64,000 bases of DNA from Oscillospiraceae bacterium (GCA_902790325.1 CADARP010000001.1:310001-374000); one strand, 5' to 3'; positions 44,201 through 52,263 are shown, numbered from the stretch's first letter. The notes: a model not told the origin generated them from the sequence alone. Translations and numbers: made by a program.

Positions 44201-44231
44201 AGCTTTTGCAGCGGAAAGGAGAACTGACTCA

Positions 44232-45758
44232 ATGCAAAAGAAAAACTGGAAAATCAAATTGTCCACATCGGCGCTTGCGCTTGCTTGCGCTGTGATTGTA
44301 TTTCCGACCCCGATTTCTCACGCCGAAGAATCCGTTCTGGAGCTGCAGGCGCAGTACGACCAGTTGGAAAAACAGATCAAGGAGAACCAGAAAAAGCTCG
44401 AAGAAAAGAAGCAGGAGTCCAAGGATCAGAAAGAAGTTGTTACCGAGATCGAGTCCGAACTCGGCGAGCTCAATTCTCAGATCACCATTTTGAATAAAAA
44501 AATCGAGCTGCTCGACGGCGAGATCGATTCGCTCAACGGCAACATACAGTCGCTGGACAGCGAGATCGCCGTTATGGACAGGCAGATAACGCAGACACGC
44601 GAAAACATCGCCGTCGCGAAAGAGCAGATCGACGAAACGTACGACAAAGTGATCACGCGTCTATCCAAGTCCTACATGGCCGGCACGGCGTCCGATCTGG
44701 AACTGCTGCTGGGCGCAAAGAGTCTGGCTGATGTGCTGACTTGGCAGCAATACATTCAAAACGCTTCGGAATACGATAAAAAAATCATCGATACGCTGAA
44801 ATTCAACATCTCCGCACTGGAGGATCTTGAGACACAGCTTGATACGACGATCGCCGACGCCGAAGCTAAAAAAGCCGAAGCCAAAGCGCAGAAGACGGAG
44901 CTCGAACAGAAACAGGCAGACGTCTCTTCCTCCGCGGATAACCTGACTGTAAAAAAAGATACAGCGAACGCGAAACGCATCGAGGCATATGAACTGCTGA
45001 AAACCATGAACAAAGAAAGCAAAGAGTATCAGCAGCTGGACGCACAAATGCGTGCTGAGGAAGAGCGAATCGACGCCGAGATGAACGCGAGACTTGCAAA
45101 GATTGCGTCCGTCCAGGAAGATCCCGTCCCGCAGACGACCGCCCCCACGACGACTACCACCACCACAACCACCACTACGACGACCGCACCGAGCGATGAA
45201 AATGAGAATCCGAACGGACAGGAAGACGAATCCGCTCCGGACACCGCCACGACTGCCGAATCTACGACCGAAACGACAACCGAGGCCACAACGACGCAGC
45301 CGTCCACAACGGTATCAGCGTTCACGGACAACAGTCCGAAATCCCGCAACCTGATCTGCCCCATCCAAAACAGCCATGCCGTTGTCAGCGGAACCTATCC
45401 GTATTATCAGAACGGCGGCGAACATCACGGTATCGACATCGTCGTAACCGATCAAGGCAAGACGTTCGGTCACGACATCGTTGCCGCACAGAGCGGCAAG
45501 GTAATCACGGTAGAATACGGCCACTCCTCCTGCGGCAACTATATGGAGATCGACCACGGCAACGGTCTTGTTACGCGCTACTATCACTGCAACACGATCA
45601 ATGTTTCGCAGGGGCAGACCGTCTCACAGGGACAAAAGATCGGCACCGTCGGTCAAACGGGCAACGCAACCGGCCCGCATCTGCACTTTGAAGTCCTGAT
45701 CAATACCAAAAACGGATTGATCCGTCAGAACCCGCTCAACTACATTTCCGTACCGTAA
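44232..45758 (+). CDS. M23 coiled-coil murein hydrolase, second of three tandem copies
   Basis: A 508-residue paralogue of its neighbours: signal peptide (to about SHA at 32), coiled coil (about 35-295), then a Thr-rich linker of about 70 residues (near 300-365, including a run of 13 threonines) and an M23 domain with HHGID, YYHC and GPHLHFEV intact. AAAGGAG lies before MQKKNWK; the frame opens earlier but without a ribosome site. The long flexible linker may set how far the catalytic domain reaches into the wall. It begins 31 bases after the first copy. Confidence 0.92.
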   Translation: MQKKNWKIKLSTSALALACAVIVFPTPISHAEESVLELQAQYDQLEKQIKENQKKLEEKKQESKDQKEVVTEIESELGELNSQITILNKKIELLDGEIDSLNGNIQSLDSEIAVMDRQITQTRENIAVAKEQIDETYDKVITRLSKSYMAGTASDLELLLGAKSLADVLTWQQYIQNASEYDKKIIDTLKFNISALEDLETQLDTTIADAEAKKAEAKAQKTELEQKQADVSSSADNLTVKKDTANAKRIEAYELLKTMNKESKEYQQLDAQMRAEEERIDAEMNARLAKIASVQEDPVPQTTAPTTTTTTTTTTTTTAPSDENENPNGQEDESAPDTATTAESTTETTTEATTTQPSTTVSAFTDNSPKSRNLICPIQNSHAVVSGTYPYYQNGGEHHGIDIVVTDQGKTFGHDIVAAQSGKVITVEYGHSSCGNYMEIDHGNGLVTRYYHCNTINVSQGQTVSQGQKIGTVGQTGNATGPHLHFEVLINTKNGLIRQNPLNYISVP

Positions 45759-45781
45759 GATGACGAAAGAAGGCGAAAGCA

Positions 45782-47122
45782 ATGCATGATCGAATCAAGC
45801 GACGCATAACGCTGCGCGGCGCAGTATCTGCCGTGCTGGCGCTCGTTCTGTTTGTTTCCTGCTTTGTGCTGCCGTCCCCGGTTCATGCCGCACAGACGGT
45901 CGAACAGCTTGAGGAACGGTATAATAAGATAGAAAAGCAGCTCAAAGAGAATGAAAAGAAGCTGTCGCAAAACGCAGAAAACCGATCCGAAACCAAAGAC
46001 AAGATCGCGTCTTTGGAATCCGAGATCAGCGGGCTGAACGAACAGATCGGTCTGCTGGATCAGAAGATCGGCCTGCTCAATTCGGACATTTCAAACCTCA
46101 ACGGTAACATCCAGGCGCTCGACGCCGAAATTGAGGATATCAACGCGCAGATCACTGCCACAAAGATCGACATAGCTATGTCCGAAACAACGATCGATCT
46201 GACGTATGAAAAAGTCCTGGATCGTTTGAAGCTGAATTATATGATGGGACAGTCCTCCCCGCTTGAAGTCATGATCGGCGCACGAAGCCTGTCAGACATC
46301 CTCACACGTCAGCAGTATCTGCAGAACGCAGCCGAATACGACAAGCAGCTCATCACAAGTCTTGAAGAAGACATCGACAAACTGCACGAAATGAACGTAA
46401 CGCTGGACGCCGCAATGGAAAGCGTCAACACAAAAAAAGCAGAGGTCGAAGCACAGAAAAAAGAACTGCAGACAAAGCAGGCAAGCGTTCAATCCTCCGC
46501 CAACGACCTTGCCTACAAAAAGAGCACGATCAACGGCAAGCGCAGTGACGCAGTCGCAATGCTCAACACGCTCGACAAACAGAGCGCGGAGTACAAGCGC
46601 ATGAACAAACAGCTTGCCGCCGAAAAAGAAAAGGTCGCTGCCGAAATCGACGCCTTGATCGCCGCGCAGGGCTCCCAGCAGGGCGAAGAAATGGCAGTCG
46701 ACATCAAGAACGACGGCACGCTGATCTGGCCGATGCCGTACAAGAACTGCTACATATCCGCTTATTATCCGGCCTACTCGGACGGAAGTCCGCACCACGG
46801 AATCGACATCTGTGTCAGCGGCGGCACCGAGGGCAAGGACATCATCGCCGCGCAGAGCGGCAAAGCCATGACAGTCGGCTACGGTCATTGGTCCATGGGC
46901 AACTACATCATCCTTGACCACGGCAACGGTCTGTTCACCGCATACTATCACTGCAGCACCATTCTGATTAGTCAGGGACAGACAGTCAAGCAGGGACAGG
47001 TTATCGCCAAAGCCGGTCATACCGGCAACACGACCGGCCCGCATTTGCATTTCGAGGTACGTACCAACAAGAACGGCACCGTCCAGAGGCAAAACCCGCT
47101 GAATTACGTTTCAAAGCCTTAA
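45782..47122 (+). CDS. M23 coiled-coil murein hydrolase, third of three tandem copies
   Basis: At 446 residues this is the shortest copy: signal peptide (to about VHA at 36), coiled coil (about 40-295) and an M23 domain joined almost directly, without the Thr-rich linker. Residues HHGID, YYHC and GPHLHFEV are intact. The catalytic domain is closest to that of the first copy (both have WPxPYKNCYISAYY and HWSMGNYI), while its coiled coil (YMxGQSSPLEVMIGARSLSDILTRQQYLQNA) is closer to the second, suggesting domain exchange after duplication. GAAAGGCG precedes the start. Confidence 0.92.
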   Translation: MHDRIKRRITLRGAVSAVLALVLFVSCFVLPSPVHAAQTVEQLEERYNKIEKQLKENEKKLSQNAENRSETKDKIASLESEISGLNEQIGLLDQKIGLLNSDISNLNGNIQALDAEIEDINAQITATKIDIAMSETTIDLTYEKVLDRLKLNYMMGQSSPLEVMIGARSLSDILTRQQYLQNAAEYDKQLITSLEEDIDKLHEMNVTLDAAMESVNTKKAEVEAQKKELQTKQASVQSSANDLAYKKSTINGKRSDAVAMLNTLDKQSAEYKRMNKQLAAEKEKVAAEIDALIAAQGSQQGEEMAVDIKNDGTLIWPMPYKNCYISAYYPAYSDGSPHHGIDICVSGGTEGKDIIAAQSGKAMTVGYGHWSMGNYIILDHGNGLFTAYYHCSTILISQGQTVKQGQVIAKAGHTGNTTGPHLHFEVRTNKNGTVQRQNPLNYVSKP

Positions 47123-47132
47123 AGGAGTTTCC

Positions 47133-48344
47133 ATGAGTAAGAAGATCTCTGTCGGCGTTACGCTCGCACTCGTACTCGCCGCGATCGCCGCGACGTTTGC
47201 GATCACGATGGCGTTTTCGCAGTCGATCTATAACCGTCTGATCTCCAACATTTCCGGACGCGCGGAAATGTATGCAGCCGTGGACGACATCAATGCGCTG
47301 ATCCGCGGCAACTACTACTTTTTGGGATCCATCAACAACGAAAACATCAATCGCAGCATCACCAACGGCTACATTGAAGGTCTGGGAGATCCGCACAGCC
47401 GTCTGCTGACCGCAACGGAATACATCGCTTACAACAACCGTCTGAACGGCAAAGCATCCGGCGTCGGCATCACGACGGCATGGGACGCCAACGCTCGCAC
47501 GCTGGTTGTGACGTCTGTTGCAAACGGCTCCTCCGCGGCGACAAAAGGCATCAAAAAGGACGATGTGATCATCAAAATCGCAGGGGAACGCGTGACGTCC
47601 GCGAACTATGAATCGCTTCTTGAAACGCTGTCCGGCGACACGCTTTCCACGATCTCCATGACTTGTAAGCGCAAGGATACGGAACTGGAATTCAATGTGA
47701 CGGTTGGTTACAGCTATCTGTCCGTTTCGCGTAAAACGATCGGTTCCGTCGGATACATCCGCATCTCGGATTTCTATGCCAACACGCAGGAGCAGCTCAA
47801 AGAAGCCATAGGCGCTTTGCAGGACAGCGGGATCACCTCCCTCATTTTCGACCTGCGCGGCACGTCCGAAGGAACGGTCGAGTATGCCGCTGCCGCTGTC
47901 GACTGCATCACGCCCATCTGCAGCAACCAGGATGAGGTGCTTGTCAAGCTTGTCGGCCGCGACGGTTCGTCTCTGCTCTCCTACCCGTCCACGTCCAATA
48001 ACCTCAATCTGCCGATGGTCGTTCTGGTCAACGAAAAGACCGCCGGACCGGCGGAACTGTTCGCGTGTGATTTGCGCGATTTCGGCAAAGCGGTTTTGGT
48101 CGGCGCGCAAACAGCCGGCGTCGGTACGGCACAGCAGACGTTCACGCTTGAGGACGGCAGCGCGGTCGTTTTGACAACGTCCATGATCCTGCCGTACAAG
48201 AGCGGATCGTTCCAAGAAACCGGACTGAAGCCGGATTTCACCGTCGCGCTGAACGCAGACGCTGCAGCAGCCCCGGATCTGCTGAAAGAATCGGAAGATA
48301 CGCAGCTTCAAAAGGCCGTATCGGTGCTGAACGAAAACAAATAG
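47133..48344 (+). CDS. S41 (C-terminal processing protease) family protein, predicted inactive
   Basis: The 403-residue protein has a membrane anchor or signal (7-29), an N-terminal helical region, a PDZ domain (about 100-185, GKASGVGITTAWD, IKKDDVIIKIAGE) and an S41 core. Where active CtpB/Prc enzymes carry the SASASE serine and a lysine 25 residues later, this protein has TAGPAE and AGVG: Gly305 and Val330. Gln334 is kept. It therefore looks like a pseudoprotease, perhaps a scaffold or regulator of the M23 enzymes upstream. AAAGGAG precedes the start. In Bacillus ctpB also lies beside ftsEX. Confidence 0.85.
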   Translation: MSKKISVGVTLALVLAAIAATFAITMAFSQSIYNRLISNISGRAEMYAAVDDINALIRGNYYFLGSINNENINRSITNGYIEGLGDPHSRLLTATEYIAYNNRLNGKASGVGITTAWDANARTLVVTSVANGSSAATKGIKKDDVIIKIAGERVTSANYESLLETLSGDTLSTISMTCKRKDTELEFNVTVGYSYLSVSRKTIGSVGYIRISDFYANTQEQLKEAIGALQDSGITSLIFDLRGTSEGTVEYAAAAVDCITPICSNQDEVLVKLVGRDGSSLLSYPSTSNNLNLPMVVLVNEKTAGPAELFACDLRDFGKAVLVGAQTAGVGTAQQTFTLEDGSAVVLTTSMILPYKSGSFQETGLKPDFTVALNADAAAAPDLLKESEDTQLQKAVSVLNENK

Positions 48345-48357
48345 AGTAAAAAAGTTT

Positions 48358-48400
48358 ACTGCCGCAAATCAGTCGATCTGATCTGCGGCAGTTTTTTTGT
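48358..48400 (+). terminator. Intrinsic terminator closing the ftsEX-M23-S41 operon
   Basis: 15-bp stem with one mismatch (48358-48372 with 48378-48392), five-base loop, followed by TTTTTTTG. An A-rich run on the left side may let it also act on the convergent transcript. Confidence 0.85.
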
Positions 48401-48405
48401 TTTGT

Positions 48406-48852
48406 TCATTCAGCCGAATCGGTCTGCGCTTCCCCGAAGATCATCTGTACCGATTCCGCATCCTGCGCATCTATGCCGAAAGCCGTATACTCCTCGGCGG
48501 CGTAGGCGTCGATCGACTTTCCTTCCGGCAGGTCGAACGAATAATGAACGACCGGATTTCCGTCTTTATCCGTCGTGTCTTCGACCGTGTACGCGTAGTC
48601 TTCCAATCGCATTTCTTTGTTGTTGATCCGCACGATCAGTCCATGAATCAACTCGCCGTTGAATACCGCGCCGTCTGTTGCGGCGTTGACTGTAAACAAC
48701 GCGCACGCCAGAATAAATGCGGCAGCCAACGCGATGATCCAACCCTTTTTTACATGTTTTTGTTTGTTTTCAGTCATAGATAGAATCCTTTCTATGCTCT
48801 GTTCGGACGGACGGACGCCGGACAGTGCATTCTGATAATGTTTCTTATTCAC
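48406..48852 (-). CDS. Putative membrane anti-sigma factor
   Basis: A 148-residue protein with a cytoplasmic N-terminus (1-35), one membrane helix (about 38-57) and an extracytoplasmic domain (58-148) containing EDTTDKDGNPVVHYSFDLPEGK. I do not recognise a named family. Its position directly after an ECF sigma gene, with an eight-base overlap, and its topology suggest that the N-terminal part holds the sigma factor at the membrane. It has no zinc-binding HxxxCxxC motif, so it would not be a ZAS-type anti-sigma. Confidence 0.6.
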   Translation of the reverse strand: MNKKHYQNALSGVRPSEQSIERILSMTENKQKHVKKGWIIALAAAFILACALFTVNAATDGAVFNGELIHGLIVRINNKEMRLEDYAYTVEDTTDKDGNPVVHYSFDLPEGKSIDAYAAEEYTAFGIDAQDAESVQMIFGEAQTDSAE

Positions 48853-49327
48853 GGTTTCCTTCCTCCTTCAGGCAGTTTTTTAAGTGATTTCTGGCACGGT
48901 GCAGCGCAGTCTTGACCGCGGATTCACTCGCGCGCAAGGTTTCGGCGATCTCCCTGACCGGAAGATCCTCATAATAAAACAAATGCACGACCGTGCGCTC
49001 ACGCAGAGGCAGTGACATAACGGCGCAAAACAGATCGTAATCCTCCGTGCTGTCAAACGTGTACAGCGATTGCGCGTCGTCAAGATCCGTACATCGTTTG
49101 CGAAACGGCGAACGGAGCATGTTTTTGCAGACATTGACACACACGCGCGTCAGATATTTATCCGTATGTTCTTCATCTTCAAACGGTTGCTTCCGGCTCC
49201 ACAGTTTCAGAAACACATCCTGCAGCGCATCCTCCGCGTCCGTCCGATTCCGCAGAAACGACAGCGCGATCAGAAACAGACGCCTGTTGTTCCGTTCCAC
49301 GGCTTGAACGTATTCTGTTTGCGTCAT
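48845..49327 (-). CDS. ECF-type RNA polymerase sigma factor
   Basis: About 160 residues with sigma region 2 (NRRLFLIALSFLRNRTDAEDALQDVFLKLW) and region 4 (LPLRERTVVHLFYYEDLPVREIAETLRASESAVKTALHRARNHLK). Such factors respond to envelope or other external stress. The start MTQTEYV is chosen for the GGGCGGTGG before it; a start 12 codons earlier lacks a ribosome site. A sequence resembling ECF target promoters lies about 35 bases upstream, consistent with autoregulation. It is followed by a candidate anti-sigma gene. Confidence 0.92.
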   Translation of the reverse strand: MTQTEYVQAVERNNRRLFLIALSFLRNRTDAEDALQDVFLKLWSRKQPFEDEEHTDKYLTRVCVNVCKNMLRSPFRKRCTDLDDAQSLYTFDSTEDYDLFCAVMSLPLRERTVVHLFYYEDLPVREIAETLRASESAVKTALHRARNHLKNCLKEEGNRE

Positions 49328-49367
49328 TTGACCACCGCCCTTTTGAAAGCTGCTTTCACTCATATAA

Positions 49368-49392
49368 CACGACAGAGCCGAAAAAGGTTACA
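49368..49392 (-). promoter_or_regulatory. Candidate autoregulatory ECF promoter
   Basis: Minus-strand TGTAAC (49392-49387) followed by CTTTTT, then 15 bases to CGTG (49371-49368). TGTAAC/TGAAAC -35 boxes with CG-rich -10 boxes typify ECF sigma promoters. It immediately abuts the ylmH terminator. Confidence 0.5.
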
Positions 49393-49427
49393 AAAAAACT
49401 CCTATGATATCAATAATACCATAGGAG
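49392..49427 (-). terminator. Terminator of padR-DUF1700-DUF4097-ylmH operon
   Basis: Stem CTCCTATG (49427-49420 on the minus strand) with CATAGGAG (49406-49399), 13-base loop, then TTTTTTTG. It lies ten bases after the ylmH stop. Confidence 0.8.
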
Positions 49428-49436
49428 CATGTTGTC

Positions 49437-50189
49437 TTACCCATAGATTTCCAGCTCAATGAAAATGCGTTCCTTCTTGGATCGGCCTCCGACAGATTTC
49501 AACACAGCCTTCCCTTTTCCGCGGATGGTCAGTTTATCGCCTTCGCTGATTTTGGCGTCCCGTTTAAGGATCTGCATACCGTTGACAAATACGCGGCCTG
49601 CATCAATGTATTCCCCGGCGTTCCCGCGTGACAGTCGGAACGCGGACGACAGCACACAGTCGAGCCGCAGTGAAGGCACGGTGTCCCGCACGATCGTCGT
49701 CTTAACTTGCGGCACGATCACTTCGCACAGCGCGATCTCCTTAGCCTCAAAGCGCGCATGCCCGGCTCCGGCAAAGTGAGTCGTCAAATACCCGACCATA
49801 TCACGCAAAACGAGGATATCCGCGCCGTCCTCCCGCACAAGAATATCGCCGACCGTTTCACGCTCAATCCCCATGCCCATGAGCGCGCCGAGATAATCCC
49901 GATGCGTCAGGGGTTTGGGCAGCGCGGCAGCCGTCTGCACGCGCACGCAAGTGATCCCGTCAAAGGTTTCCGCATCAAGGTAATCCGGCAGAAACGCACA
50001 AATCCGCCGTTCTGCGTCCGCATAACCGCCGAGAAACTGCGGGCTTGCGCCGATCGAACGGCAATAATCCGACGCGATCGTCTGCTGCCGCATGTCTAAA
50101 AAACCTGTGTGTGTCGGTATATTCCGATCCTCGCAGCGTCGGAACTGGTCTTCGATATGCGATAGCAGAAATTGATCTTCTTTTTCCAT
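49437..50189 (-). CDS. ylmH: S4-domain RNA-binding protein YlmH
   Basis: The 250-residue protein matches YlmH: an N-terminal region with HTGFLDMRQQTIA, a middle domain with HRDYLGALMGMGIERETVGDI, and a C-terminal S4 domain (about 175-235, LRLDCVLSSAFRLSRGNAGEYIDAGRVFVNG). YlmH is linked to ribosome-associated quality control and, in genomes such as Bacillus, lies in the division cluster beside sepF. Here it is last in the padR operon, eight bases after DUF4097, an unusual neighbour. Confidence 0.9.
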   Translation of the reverse strand: MEKEDQFLLSHIEDQFRRCEDRNIPTHTGFLDMRQQTIASDYCRSIGASPQFLGGYADAERRICAFLPDYLDAETFDGITCVRVQTAAALPKPLTHRDYLGALMGMGIERETVGDILVREDGADILVLRDMVGYLTTHFAGAGHARFEAKEIALCEVIVPQVKTTIVRDTVPSLRLDCVLSSAFRLSRGNAGEYIDAGRVFVNGMQILKRDAKISEGDKLTIRGKGKAVLKSVGGRSKKERIFIELEIYG

Positions 50190-50197
50190 AGATTTTC

Positions 50198-51178
50198 TTA
50201 CCCTTCGTCGGCTTCCTGCAGCACGAATGTAATGTCGCCGCTGCCGGTACGTACCGTGCAGCGGTTTGTGCCCGCGGACGCAGGCACTACGATGTCGCCG
50301 CTGTCGGAACGCACGTCAAACAGCATAGGCGCGGTCAGCGTTCCTGTCACGTCGCCGGACTTTGCCGTGATATTCATGTCCGCGGCAGAAGAATACATAA
50401 ACAGAATATCGCCGCTCGAACTGGTCGCTTTGATCTGCTCCGACGCCTCAACCTGAGAAATCATAATGTCTCCCGATGCGGTATTTGTCTGCAGATTCTG
50501 CACCGAACAATTGGATATCGACACACATCCGGAAGATGCGAAAGCGGAGACAGAATCACTGCGGCAGGTATCGAGGCAGATCTCTCCGGATTGAGACGTG
50601 ACAGAGATATCCTCGCATCCCATACGTTTGACCGCAACATCTCCGCTGGACGTTATTACGGACAATCCGACCGAAACAGGCGCGACAAACTCCACGTCTC
50701 CGGAGCCGGTATTTGTATTTGCCACGACAAAAGACAGCGCATCACTGACGTAAACGTCGCCGCTGCCGGTTATAATCTGCAGTCTATTATAGGCATTGCC
50801 GGGCAAAAATACCGTCACAGTCATGTCGTCCTGTCTCCAGAGTCGTTTGTACCAAGGCAGGTGCGGATCGTCATCACACGTCACCGCAAGAAACCCGTCT
50901 TCCGATTCGACGGTGCAGCTATCGCGCGACGACACCTTTGCACGAACGGTACAGGAACTGTTTGCGGATTGAACCACACGGACGTCCGCCTGCTTTGTAT
51001 CGATCCGGATATCCCGAACCGTTCCCGCAACCGCATAGTCATATGTTTCGTTCTCCGAATAAACTGTCAGCTTGTTCCAGTCAAATTCCGCGCGAGAGAG
51101 CGCATAAAAGACAAGCGAACCACCCCCGATCAACAGGATCAGGGAAGCAATCAAAAACACTTTTGTACTCTTTTTCAT
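50198..51178 (-). CDS. DUF4097 beta-strand-repeat protein
   Basis: A 326-residue protein with an N-terminal membrane anchor (7-27) and a repetitive beta region (about 45-320) whose units read T(G/S)SGDV or SGDI, the hallmark of the DUF4097/LiaG-like putative adhesin fold: ITGSGDVYVSDA, TNTGSGDVEF, ITSSGDVAV, TASGDIMI and others. It probably sits outside the membrane as a right-handed beta structure. Function is not established. It overlaps the DUF1700 gene by four bases; such padR-DUF1700-DUF4097 sets usually respond to envelope stress. Confidence 0.88.
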   Translation of the reverse strand: MKKSTKVFLIASLILLIGGGSLVFYALSRAEFDWNKLTVYSENETYDYAVAGTVRDIRIDTKQADVRVVQSANSSCTVRAKVSSRDSCTVESEDGFLAVTCDDDPHLPWYKRLWRQDDMTVTVFLPGNAYNRLQIITGSGDVYVSDALSFVVANTNTGSGDVEFVAPVSVGLSVITSSGDVAVKRMGCEDISVTSQSGEICLDTCRSDSVSAFASSGCVSISNCSVQNLQTNTASGDIMISQVEASEQIKATSSSGDILFMYSSAADMNITAKSGDVTGTLTAPMLFDVRSDSGDIVVPASAGTNRCTVRTGSGDITFVLQEADEG

Positions 51179-51774
51179 GACACGCTCCCCTTTCCGACGA
51201 TGCGTTTTTTACATTTACGGACACATGCCGCCGTCCCGCGGCAAACCGCCCTGGTAAGTCCGATCGACGCCAACAGCAGCAGGATCGACAGCGCTGCACA
51301 GATCAGACTGCAGCCAAGCAAAAACGTGCCGTGCAGCAGATCCTGTTCGTGCATTGTAAATGCAGCGAGACCGAGCGAACCGAGAAACGCAGCGGCAAGC
51401 GCCAGTACGACGGCATACAGCGAGATCAGAACCGACCAGATCACGATATACAAGCTCAAAAGGATCAAAACAGCCGACAGCAGAAGCGGCAGCCAGACGG
51501 GACTGCCGAGAACGAGCAGCACGATCTCCCACGCCCGCATATGTCTGCGCTTTGCGCGTGCGCGCACAAGCGTCGTCAGCGGCATATCCATGCGAATGCG
51601 CTGCGCAACCTCCAACGGCGAACCGAGTTGTGCGACAGCTTCCTGTTCCGTCATGCCGTCCTCCATGCTGTCGTCCAGGATCTCTTCATAGTATTCCAGC
51701 GACTCCAGGACGTCATCCTGCGGCAGATCTTGCAGCGCCTGCCACAGCGCATCCAGAAACGCCTGTTTATCCAT
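51175..51774 (-). CDS. DUF1700/HAAS domain membrane protein
   Basis: The 199-residue protein has an N-terminal HAAS domain (1-65: KQAFLDALWQALQDLPQDDVLESLEYYEEILDDSMEDGMTEQEAVAQLGSPLEVA) that typically interacts with PadR-like regulators, then about four membrane helices. Its neighbours, padR upstream (eight-base overlap) and DUF4097 downstream, are the standard partners. It may pass a membrane signal to PadR or to the transcription unit. Role inferred from context. Confidence 0.88.
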   Translation of the reverse strand: MDKQAFLDALWQALQDLPQDDVLESLEYYEEILDDSMEDGMTEQEAVAQLGSPLEVAQRIRMDMPLTTLVRARAKRRHMRAWEIVLLVLGSPVWLPLLLSAVLILLSLYIVIWSVLISLYAVVLALAAAFLGSLGLAAFTMHEQDLLHGTFLLGCSLICAALSILLLLASIGLTRAVCRGTAACVRKCKKRIVGKGSVS

Positions 51775-52087
51775 GTTCCCCTTCCCCCTTTGTGATGTAT
51801 CTATGGATCGAGACGATCTCCTGCCAGTCTGATCGGAACTCCTCGAGCCGTCGTATCCCGGCAGGCGTGATGTGATAATACTTGCGCAGACGACCGTTGT
51901 GCTCCGCGCTGCGCACCGTCAGGCAGTTCGCCGCCTCCAGGCGGCGCAGGATCGGATACAACGTCGATTCCGACATCTCCACATACGGCTTCATATCCTT
52001 GATGATCTGATAGCCGTAGGAATCCTCGTGCCGGATTGCGGCGAGCACACATACATCCAGCAGTCCGCGCTTGAGTTGAATATCCAT
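51767..52087 (-). CDS. PadR family transcriptional regulator
   Basis: A 106-residue winged-helix regulator: LKRGLLDVCVLAAIRHEDSYGYQIIKDM, then SESTLYPILRRLEAANCLTVRSAEHNGRLRKYYHITPAGIRRLEEF. Short PadR proteins repress their own operon. AAAGGAGG precedes MDIQLKR; the frame extends upstream across the promoter but without a ribosome site. A strong promoter overlapped by a symmetric repeat lies directly ahead, fitting autorepression of the padR-DUF1700-DUF4097-ylmH operon. Confidence 0.92.
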   Translation of the reverse strand: MDIQLKRGLLDVCVLAAIRHEDSYGYQIIKDMKPYVEMSESTLYPILRRLEAANCLTVRSAEHNGRLRKYYHITPAGIRRLEEFRSDWQEIVSIHRYITKGEGEHG

Positions 52088-52107
52088 CCAATGCCTCCTT
52101 TCGTATA

Positions 52108-52138
52108 ATACTATATCACGCATAGTATTGCATGTCAA
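52108..52138 (-). promoter_or_regulatory. padR operon promoter with overlapping operator palindrome
   Basis: Minus-strand TTGACA (52138-52133) and TATAGT (52115-52110), 17 bases apart. An inverted repeat ATACTAT-N7-ATAGTAT (52108-52114 and 52122-52128) covers the -10 box and spacer, a likely PadR binding site. Confidence 0.75.
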
Positions 52139-52263
52139 GCATAATAATAGAGTAAAACGATTATATTGATCTTAAAAAACCTACAAGCTTGACTATGAAG
52201 GAACACTTTGATAAGATAATGTTAGTGCGAAGCGGAGAAAGCAAAACAAGTCAGGGGGATACT

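Noticed and set aside
45136-45200. Thr-repeat DNA as a slippage-prone microsatellite or CRISPR-like repeat
   Set aside because: Codons are mixed (ACC, ACA, ACT, ACG) without a perfect repeated unit. No spacer-repeat pattern or cas gene was seen anywhere in the window.
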